Shown: positions 1 to 5,092 of the stretch, in pieces
Layout: each line of letters opens with the position of its first letter
How positions within the stretch are numbered: the stretch's first letter is position 1
DNA from: JAZKFP01 sp040386355
GTDB taxonomy: Bacteria; Pseudomonadota; Gammaproteobacteria; Pseudomonadales; UBA6940
Direction: 5' to 3'
NCBI GenBank assembly: GCA_040386355.1
Contig: JAZKFP010000121.1
Location: 1-5,092, forward strand
Length of the DNA: 5,092 bases
Made by a program: the position numbers and the translations under genes
The notes under the pieces: generated by a model
The model's input: the letters and a program-made list of their open reading frames with translations, nothing else
Told to the model about the DNA's origin: nothing
Databases searched by the model: none

Positions 1-451
1 CATCTTGTCGATTAAATAAAATTTTGCCATTTAAATAATAGCTACGAGCAGAATTAATTTTATCTGCAGGAAGCTTTTTGAAATAAGACTCAGCTTCATC
101 AAGCCGCTTTAATTGAATCAAGGCATCAATGAGTGTGAATTGATATTCCGTATTGTTTGGGTCTGATGCAATTGCTTTTTTGAGTCGATTTTCTGCATTT
201 ACTGCATCACCCGTAATTAATAGTGCCTTTGCTAAAATAAAATGCGCTTGAGCAGTGTTTCCATTGATTTGTAATGCATTATTTGACTCAATCGCAGATG
301 CACTGAGTTGACCTTGCTTAAAATAAGATTCTGCCAAAAAAAGATGATTTGATACTTTTTCTTCAGAAGATTCTCTTTCACATCCGCTAATAAAAAAACT
401 AAAAATAATTCCAGCGGAAATTGTAAGTGCTTGATTCAATGTTTTTTTCAT
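1..451 (-). CDS. TPR-repeat lipoprotein, 3' end missing (cut by window edge)
   Basis: The reading frame opens at an ATG at 449-451 and stays open for 150 codons to the window edge, so the C-terminus is missing. Residues 1-23 form a lipoprotein signal peptide: Lys2-Lys3, a hydrophobic stretch, then a lipobox Ile-Ser-Gly-Cys with the lipidated Cys at residue 24. Glu rather than Asp at +2 suggests sorting to the outer membrane. From about residue 35 the protein consists of tandem TPR-like helix pairs: roughly 35-66, 67-100 (ending in the typical Asp-Pro-Asn), 101-132, and the start of another at 135. TPRs bind proteins, so a scaffold or assembly role is likely, but the partner is unknown. It starts 25 bases after the dapE stop on the same strand, which suggests co-transcription. 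The ribosome site is weak (a GAG about 14 bases upstream). Other TPR lipoproteins include the PilF/PilW pilotins and exosortase-associated proteins; nothing here decides between them. Confidence 0.85.
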   Translation of the reverse strand, partial: MKKTLNQALTISAGIIFSFFISGCERESSEEKVSNHLFLAESYFKQGQLSASAIESNNALQINGNTAQAHFILAKALLITGDAVNAENRLKKAIASDPNNTEYQFTLIDALIQLKRLDEAESYFKKLPADKINSARSYYLNGKILFNRQD

Positions 452-476
452 GGTTGAGAGAACTCTTTTAGAAATA

Positions 477-1646
477 TTAATTATTAATAAGTATATTTTT
501 TAGAACATCAAAATAAATACTTGTAAGTTTTATTAAATCATTACAACTAACTGATTCATTAACTTGATGGATACTACGATTAATAACACCGAATTCGACA
601 ACTTCAGCTCCTGTAGGCGCAATAAAACGTGCATCTGATGTTCCGCCACCTGCAGAAGCTTCAGGCACTAGAGCAGTATGCTTATGAATAATTTCAGTTA
701 AAGAAGAGCGTAATTTGCCGGGGCGCGTTAGAAAGGGTAGACCACTTACCGTCCAATCCAATTCATAACGTAAATGTGAAAATTGATTTAATTCTGCTTC
801 AATTTTTTCTTGTAAGCTTTGAGGTGAATGTTCGGTTGAAAATCGAATGTTAAATTGTGCTGAAGCCATTCCTGATATGACATTCGTTGTACCATCGCCA
901 CTTAATATTTGCGTCCACTGAAAAGCTGTTGGTGGAAATGCTGAGGCCGCTTCAGAATCCTGTTTACCACATGCCTTCCAATCGATATGAATAAGTTTTT
1001 CTAAAACAGGAGCTAACAGATGAATTGCATTATTGGCCTCTTGAGGGTAAGCCACATGCCCTTGTTTACCGAATACACGTAATTGCCCATTTACTGAACC
1101 ACGTCGACCGACTCGAAGCGTGTCTCCAAGATGATTACTGCATGAGGGCTCCCCTACAATGCAGTATTCAAAAACTTCATTTCTATTTTGTAATTTTTCA
1201 ATTACCGCCTTTGTACCGTAAATTCCAGGACCTTCTTCATCACTTGTAATAAGAAAAGCAATTCGTCCTGAAAAATTAGAAAAAGCTTTAACAAATTCTT
1301 CAACTGCAATCACCATGGCTGCAAGACTGCCTTTCATATCCGCAGACCCACGACCAAACATGATTCCATCTTCAATCACAGCTTCAAAAGGATTGGTTTT
1401 CCATTGCTCCAATGGCCCAGGTGGAACCACATCCGTGTGTCCAGCCAAAACCAGAGTGGGAGATCCGTTGCCACGAGTTAACCAAATATTCGTTACGTCA
1501 TTGATTTCAAACCATTCGGCATTGAACCCAATAGCGATTAAACGATCAGCTATAAGCTTTTGGCAGCCAGCATCATTGGGTGTTATGGAAGGAAGAGATA
1601 TTAATTTTGCTGCAAGAGCAATCGTCGGATTTTCTATTAAGGACAT
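477..1646 (-). CDS. dapE: Succinyl-diaminopimelate desuccinylase DapE
   Basis: This cytoplasmic M20-family di-zinc hydrolase cleaves N-succinyl-LL-2,6-diaminopimelate to LL-diaminopimelate and succinate, in the succinylase branch of lysine and peptidoglycan precursor synthesis. At 389 residues it is slightly longer than the usual 375-380. The family motifs are all present: AGHTDVVPPG with ligand His70 and Asp72; the bridging Asp103 in GRGSADMKG; SDEEGP with the general base Glu137 and ligand Glu138; VGEPS with Glu166; and His360 in SIHQVNE. Substrate-side motifs are also intact: VGRRGS near 179-184, GKQGHVAYP with His197 contributed across the dimer, NVISG near 255-259, and GGGTSDARF near 333-341. 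Residues about 181-293 should be the dimerisation lid inserted into the catalytic domain. The ATG at 1644-1646 gives a normal N-terminus (SLPSITPNDAGCQ follows at 17-29); only a weak GGGTT precedes it. The gene looks intact and functional. A TPR lipoprotein follows after 25 bases. Confidence 0.97.
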   Translation of the reverse strand: MSLIENPTIALAAKLISLPSITPNDAGCQKLIADRLIAIGFNAEWFEINDVTNIWLTRGNGSPTLVLAGHTDVVPPGPLEQWKTNPFEAVIEDGIMFGRGSADMKGSLAAMVIAVEEFVKAFSNFSGRIAFLITSDEEGPGIYGTKAVIEKLQNRNEVFEYCIVGEPSCSNHLGDTLRVGRRGSVNGQLRVFGKQGHVAYPQEANNAIHLLAPVLEKLIHIDWKACGKQDSEAASAFPPTAFQWTQILSGDGTTNVISGMASAQFNIRFSTEHSPQSLQEKIEAELNQFSHLRYELDWTVSGLPFLTRPGKLRSSLTEIIHKHTALVPEASAGGGTSDARFIAPTGAEVVEFGVINRSIHQVNESVSCNDLIKLTSIYFDVLKNILINN

Positions 1647-1720
1647 TGGCTAACCCATATTTAGCTATTACAAAGCCGAATGATGTTAGCAAATAAATGG
1701 AAAATTAGAATCTACTTAGG
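1647..1720 (-). promoter_or_regulatory. dapE upstream spacer with possible -10 element
   Basis: This 74-base gap separates the small membrane-protein gene from dapE. Read on the minus strand, TGTAAT (1667-1672) matches the sigma-70 -10 consensus TATAAT at five of six positions and would start a transcript close to 1660, leaving a short leader before dapE. No good -35 box lies at the right distance: TTGCTA is upstream but only 14 bases away. No terminator-like GC-rich hairpin followed by a T run is visible, so read-through from the upstream gene is also possible. Confidence 0.2.
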
Positions 1721-2074
1721 TCACTGACCCATAACATTTTTTAACGTGATGATTTCTGAAATCATCTCTAATGGTTTCACGTTTGACAATAAGAATTCTG
1801 TTTTTTGAGTTTGGATATCCATAAGGCTTTTACTGGTTTTCTCTTTTGAAAAGCTTGGCTTTGGAGTGATTAGGGAATCTACATCAATTTGCTGAGAATA
1901 AAAATTAACAACCGCAACCTTATCTGCCCAGGCAATAACGATTGCAATCACAATTGGAAACATAGAAACGACACTTGCTAAAGCTAGGTAAGCTAGAGTC
2001 TCGGCTAACATGCGACTTAACCTAAAAAATAATGAAGTAAATGAGAATTTTTTAAAACGTGAATTAATTATCAT
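1721..2074 (-). CDS. Hypothetical single-pass membrane protein, 117 aa
   Basis: I do not recognise this protein. The N-terminus is basic (Arg6, Lys8, Lys9, Arg18, Arg21), followed by one strongly hydrophobic segment at about 27-49 with Pro40 in the middle. By the positive-inside rule this puts the N-terminus in the cytoplasm and the C-terminal part, about 57-117, in the periplasm. That part is polar and Lys/Ser/Thr-rich, with a probable helix near the end (about 95-113). There is no lipobox and no clear signal-peptidase site. The ATG at 2072-2074 has only a poor ribosome site (AGAAA directly before it). An in-frame ATG at 2009-2011 (codon 22) has an AGG 9 bases upstream and would give a 96-residue protein that keeps the membrane segment, so the start is uncertain. 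The gene is co-directional with dapE, ending 74 bases before it, and divergent from the secretin gene. A link to either is unproven; the TM-plus-tail layout is the main reason to believe it is real. Confidence 0.55.
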   Translation of the reverse strand: MIINSRFKKFSFTSLFFRLSRMLAETLAYLALASVVSMFPIVIAIVIAWADKVAVVNFYSQQIDVDSLITPKPSFSKEKTSKSLMDIQTQKTEFLLSNVKPLEMISEIITLKNVMGQ

Positions 2075-2177
2075 TTTCTGTGAATAAATGTAAAGGGCTT
2101 GTTACAAATTTAATAAAACATAAAAATTTTTAAAGTTCAGATAAAGCAAAATTAGTAAGCATTTGGGGTCCTTTTAA
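2075..2177. promoter_or_regulatory. Divergent intergenic region driving sctC and possibly the 117-aa gene
   Basis: These 103 AT-rich bases lie between divergent reading frames and are the only place in the window where the rightward secretion transcript can begin upstream of sctC. On the plus strand, TTGTTA (2099-2104) followed 16 bases later by TAAAAA (2121-2126) is a poor sigma-70 match. The same -10 candidate lies within a perfect 12-base palindrome, TAAAAATTTTTA (2121-2132), which could be an AT-rich activator or silencer site, or simply an A-tract. The lack of a strong consensus promoter would fit activator-dependent expression, which is usual for T3SS operons, but this is inference. Confidence 0.4.
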
Positions 2178-2180
2178 GTG
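2165..2180 (+). promoter_or_regulatory. Ribosome site and GTG start of sctC
   Basis: A GGGG run (2165-2168) sits 9 bases before the GTG at 2178-2180. This start is chosen because it alone supplies the complete signal peptide: basic N-terminus, hydrophobic core, then Ser-Trp-Ala. The next in-frame ATGs, at 2220 (codon 15) and 2226 (codon 17), would cut into the hydrophobic core. Confidence 0.55.
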
Positions 2181-3767
2181 AAGATAAAATCAAGTTTCAC
2201 ATTAAATTTTTTAGTAACCATGTTCATGTTGATTTCGCACACGAGTTGGGCTGCATCGTGGACGAATCAAAGTTATTCGAGATATGCAAAAGATGAAGCA
2301 GTGGCCGAAATTTTAACGGATTTAGGTTCTCGATCAGGATTACCAGTGTATGTTTCACCTCAAATTCAAAGTAATTACACAGGCTATTTTAAAGACCAAC
2401 GAATTTTAGATGTATTAACGTATTTAAATGAGACCTATTCAGTTGTTTGGTACAACGATGAGGTTCGACTCTATTTTTATGACGCCAGTGAAATGACAAC
2501 TCGCACGTTTAATTTTTCAATTTCTTCAGAAGAACTTTTACAAGCGCTTAGTGAAGCAGGAATATATGAAGATCGTTTCCCTTGGCAAACGGTTGGTTCA
2601 ACTTCAATGGTAAGAGTTTCGGGGCCACCTGCTTATTTGGAAGCTATTGAAAAATTTATTGGTGCTTACACCTCGATGCTTGATAAAGATCATCGAGGCC
2701 GAAAAATTACTAAGTTAGTGCCATTAAAATATGCGCGTGTATCAAATAAGTCGATGCAAGTTCGGGGAAAATCTTATGAAGTTACCGGCATTGCAGAAAC
2801 TTTAAAAAATTTATTACAAACTGAGATGCAAAATGTTGAAGGTGGAAGTCCTATTTCTCCCAATGCAATTCGTGTTCATCCACAAAAAAATGCATTAATT
2901 TTCTTTGATACGCCTGAAAACATTGAACACTATGAATCTGTATTACGTTTAATTGACACTCAAGAAAGCCAAATTGCAATTGATGTAACGATTGTTGATG
3001 TGTCGATTGAAAATGCTGAGCAATTAAGTTCAGTATGGAGTGTTTTAACGGGCTCAGTAGAAGCAACTCTTGGAGGTACATCAGGCGCAGATATAACATC
3101 TAATTTGAAAGGTGGTATTGTTTTTGAAGGTTCAGAGACAAAACAATTAATGAACCGTGTTCAACTTTTATCTAAGTCGGGACAAGTTCAAGTAGTTTCA
3201 CAACCTAAAATAATTACACTCAATAATGCAAAAGCAGTCATTGATAATAAAAGTACATTTTTCATCGAATTAGAAGGTGTGGAAGCGGTTGACTTAAAGG
3301 AAATCTCGGTTGGTTCATTGCTAGTCGTTAGTCCACATATTGTTGAAGACGGCAACGTAAATACAAAAATTTTTCTTGATGTTGAAATTGAAGATGGGAC
3401 AATAACCGCTGATGCAGTTGATGGTATTCCTGTGTTACAAAGTAGCAATATCACAACTCAAGCCTATGTTGGTAATAAATCCTCATTAATAGTTGGCGGA
3501 TACTTTTTTGATCAAGTTGATTCGGGATCAACTGGCATACCTGGTTTAGAAAAAATCCCCTTAGTTGGTTCGCTTTTTAAATCTTCAACTAAAACTCGCT
3601 CAAAACGCACTCGAATTTTTGTGATTACACCAAGTATCATTGATGGTGATGCAGAATTTGTAACGAAATCTGAGGACGTCAAAAAGCTTACTGATCATGT
3701 TTTGTCTTCTGAAGTAAGACCTACATACCGAAGTGATGCTAAAACATTTTTAGAAATTATTGAATAA
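2178..3767 (+). CDS. sctC: Type III secretion outer-membrane secretin SctC (YscC/EscC/SsaC/HrcC family)
   Basis: This protein should form the multimeric gated channel of the injectisome in the outer membrane. A Sec signal peptide occupies residues 1-25 (Lys2 and Lys4, hydrophobic core about 7-20, Ser-Trp-Ala before the predicted cut). The periplasmic domains follow in T3SS order: N0 at about 28-103, N1 at about 107-168, and N3 at about 175-262, the last opening with LVPLKYARV and ending in a typical NALIFFDTPENIEHYESVL strand-helix unit. The secretin core is at about 264-488, with VVSQPKIITLNN at 339-350 and the signature GIPGLEKIPLVGSLF at 453-467, followed by the closing strands RTRIFVITPSI. 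The last 40 or so residues would be the S region that contacts neighbouring subunits or a pilotin. The N0/N1 layout without extra N2 repeats favours SctC over GspD or PilQ. Its 529 residues fall within the usual SctC range. sctD follows after 38 bases, the order seen in Ysc and SPI-2 loci. No frameshift or internal stop is seen. Confidence 0.93.
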   Translation: MKIKSSFTLNFLVTMFMLISHTSWAASWTNQSYSRYAKDEAVAEILTDLGSRSGLPVYVSPQIQSNYTGYFKDQRILDVLTYLNETYSVVWYNDEVRLYFYDASEMTTRTFNFSISSEELLQALSEAGIYEDRFPWQTVGSTSMVRVSGPPAYLEAIEKFIGAYTSMLDKDHRGRKITKLVPLKYARVSNKSMQVRGKSYEVTGIAETLKNLLQTEMQNVEGGSPISPNAIRVHPQKNALIFFDTPENIEHYESVLRLIDTQESQIAIDVTIVDVSIENAEQLSSVWSVLTGSVEATLGGTSGADITSNLKGGIVFEGSETKQLMNRVQLLSKSGQVQVVSQPKIITLNNAKAVIDNKSTFFIELEGVEAVDLKEISVGSLLVVSPHIVEDGNVNTKIFLDVEIEDGTITADAVDGIPVLQSSNITTQAYVGNKSSLIVGGYFFDQVDSGSTGIPGLEKIPLVGSLFKSSTKTRSKRTRIFVITPSIIDGDAEFVTKSEDVKKLTDHVLSSEVRPTYRSDAKTFLEIIE

Positions 3768-3805
3768 AATTTATTGTTCTCATTTATTTTGGTCAGAAAT
3801 CATTC

Positions 3806-5086
3806 ATGATTAAAGTAGTATTTAAAAACTTAGGATACGATGGTGTTGAGCTTGAATTAACGCCAGGGAATCCTATCTGTATCGGCACTCAAAATGATTT
3901 AGATATTATTTTGGAGGCCGGAAGCGTAAGTTTTGAAAGCGTACAGATTAGTGTGTATGAAGATCAATCAATATTAATAGATTGTGCGGATGTCAAAGCA
4001 GTCAAACTTAACGGTGAGATAGAATTAGCCAGACCTTTACACTTAACTGAATCCGCTGAAATTAGCTTAGATGGCTTTAATTTTTTAATAAATTTTGATG
4101 AAAATACGGCAGATGATACCAATGATAGGGAAGAAGTAGGGTTCTCTAAAATTAAAGAAGAAAAATTCAATAATATAATGGATTCTGAAAAAGAAATAAA
4201 ATGGTTTTCTGCTACAAAACTAATTACTATTTCTATTTTATTATTAATCATGATCGGTGTGATTTTAGCAGTATTCAAAAATGATTCAGATAAAAATAAA
4301 TCTGCTGAGCGTAATTCAGATATAGCTGGACGCGCATTTCTTAGCTCACAAACCATGTCAGAACAATTTCCTGAAGTGGAATATTCTATTAATAGTAATT
4401 TAGGTGAAAGAGTTATTTCCCTTTACGGTTGGGTTAAAAATAAAGAAAGCTTAAATCAATTGTCGCGTATGGTGCTAAGAGATGGCAGTGTCCTTAGCAT
4501 GAAAGTGAGTATTGTTGACGAAAAGCTTAACACTGTTTCTTCAGTTATGACCGATTTTGATTTGCAAAATTCTTTATCGGTTAAATATCAATCGAACGGC
4601 CGTTTTGTTTTCTATGGAATAGTGACCGATTTTGAAAAATGGAACAAAACCAAAGCAATGATAGAAGCTGCTTTAATTCCTGGGACAATGATTGATAAAA
4701 CAAAATCATTAAAAACCTATATGGCTGAGCTAGAAGTATATGCTCGTCACTTAGATCTATTTGATTCAATTTTAATTTCTCAAGAAGACCAAAGAATTAA
4801 AGTGGTGTTAGTAAATGTTAGGCCCGAACAATCTAAAAGAATTGAAGTGTTTCGAGATTTAATTGCAGATAATCCATTGGTTCCAGTTGATATTAAAGAA
4901 TTGCATATTTCGGATTCAGACATACGCTCTGTGGTTTTTTCTTCTAATCCATATATTAAACTTAAAAATGGATTAAAAGTGACAGAAGGTGATTTGTTAG
5001 AAGGTGGAATCCAAATTAAAAAAATTACTCGAGAGTATTTCATCATTGTTATTGATGATCGAACGATTACAGTACCTTTGCCTTAA
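3806..5086 (+). CDS. sctD: Type III secretion inner-membrane ring protein SctD (YscD/SsaD/HrpQ family)
   Basis: This bitopic protein should form the outer of the two inner-membrane rings of the injectisome and link the cytoplasmic side to the secretin. Residues 1-97 resemble a beta-rich FHA-like domain. The start of the fold is recognisable (ICIGTQNDLDIIL at 24-36), but the canonical phosphothreonine-binding Arg and Ser-x-x-His are absent, as is usual for SctD. An acidic linker (about 98-132) leads to one transmembrane helix at about 137-157. The periplasmic part (158-426) contains three BON-like ring-building modules, approximately 183-240, 252-310 and 315-370, followed by a small beta-rich tail with VTEGDLLEGGIQIKKI at 392-407. 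The length of 426 residues is close to that of YscD. The identification rests on architecture and on adjacency to sctC, since SctD sequences diverge strongly. The ATG at 3806-3808 has only a weak purine stretch upstream (GGTCAGAAA, 3791-3799), so translation may depend partly on sctC. The protein is intact. Confidence 0.88.
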   Translation: MIKVVFKNLGYDGVELELTPGNPICIGTQNDLDIILEAGSVSFESVQISVYEDQSILIDCADVKAVKLNGEIELARPLHLTESAEISLDGFNFLINFDENTADDTNDREEVGFSKIKEEKFNNIMDSEKEIKWFSATKLITISILLLIMIGVILAVFKNDSDKNKSAERNSDIAGRAFLSSQTMSEQFPEVEYSINSNLGERVISLYGWVKNKESLNQLSRMVLRDGSVLSMKVSIVDEKLNTVSSVMTDFDLQNSLSVKYQSNGRFVFYGIVTDFEKWNKTKAMIEAALIPGTMIDKTKSLKTYMAELEVYARHLDLFDSILISQEDQRIKVVLVNVRPEQSKRIEVFRDLIADNPLVPVDIKELHISDSDIRSVVFSSNPYIKLKNGLKVTEGDLLEGGIQIKKITREYFIIVIDDRTITVPLP

Positions 5087-5089
5087 GTG

Positions 5090-5092
5090 ATG
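5090..5092 (+). other. Possible start codon of the next gene in the T3SS operon
   Basis: The sctD stop TAA (5084-5086) is followed by GTGATG, the last six bases of the window. Either the GTG at 5087 or the ATG at 5090 could begin the next gene, which would then be translationally coupled to sctD. With no sequence beyond the codon, this rests only on spacing and on the tight packing usual in T3SS operons. Confidence 0.25.

Noticed and set aside
1025..1653. Plus-strand open frames at 1025-1249 and 1315-1653
   Set aside because: Both lie antisense to dapE, whose frame carries every catalytic motif. Their translations have no recognisable domain.
1644..1658. Minus-strand minimal frame ATG-GGT-TAG just before dapE as a leader peptide
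   Set aside because: A two-codon frame is expected by chance and has no ribosome site of its own.
1648..1690. Inverted repeat GCTAAC (1649-1654) / GTTAGC (1685-1690) upstream of dapE
   Set aside because: The stem is only 6 bases with a loop of about 30 and no T run, so it is not a convincing terminator or riboswitch. No lysine-riboswitch features are visible, and dapE is not a usual target.
2851..3454. Minus-strand open frames at 2851-3099 and 3188-3454
   Set aside because: They are antisense to the conserved secretin coding sequence, with low-complexity translations and no motif.
2178..3767. Secretin as a type II (GspD) or type IV pilus (PilQ) protein
   Set aside because: It lacks the extra N2-type repeats of GspD and the AMIN domains of PilQ, and it is followed by an FHA-like, single-TM ring protein typical of SctD.
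3764..3776. Inverted repeat AATAAA-A-TTTATT at the sctC stop as a terminator
   Set aside because: The stem is entirely A-T, overlaps the stop codon and has no following T run, and sctD starts 30 bases later, so termination is unlikely.
3964..5046. Minus-strand open frames at 3964-4356, 4581-4769 and 4780-5046
   Set aside because: They mirror the sctD frame, and their hydrophobic or Ser-rich content comes from reading sctD backwards.

Overview
This AT-rich window looks like a proteobacterial chromosome segment, most likely from a gammaproteobacterium; the species cannot be named from the sequence. It joins a housekeeping block to what appears to be the left edge of a type III secretion system (T3SS) locus. 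All calls come from reading motifs by eye, with no database search.

Left half (1-2074, all minus strand). Transcription runs right to left: a small single-pass membrane protein of unknown function (1721-2074), then dapE (477-1646), then, 25 bases further on, a TPR lipoprotein that runs off the left edge (1-451). dapE encodes the desuccinylase of the lysine and diaminopimelate (peptidoglycan) pathway and keeps all of its expected metal ligands. The close spacing of dapE and the lipoprotein suggests an operon.

Middle (2075-2177). A 103-base AT-rich divergent intergenic region must carry the start of the rightward transcript, and perhaps a leftward one. It holds a perfect 12-base AT palindrome, but no strong consensus promoter.

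Right half (2178-5086, plus strand). Two genes lie 38 bases apart: sctC, the outer-membrane secretin, and sctD, an inner-membrane ring protein. Together they would form the basal-body rings of an injectisome across both membranes. The sctC-sctD order is the one found in the Ysc and SPI-2 families. The window ends 6 bases after the sctD stop, where an ATG may begin the next gene, so the operon probably continues to the right.

The T3SS itself is a known type of system. The less familiar parts are the orphan membrane protein at its border, the lipoprotein close to a secretin, and the C-terminal tail of SctD.
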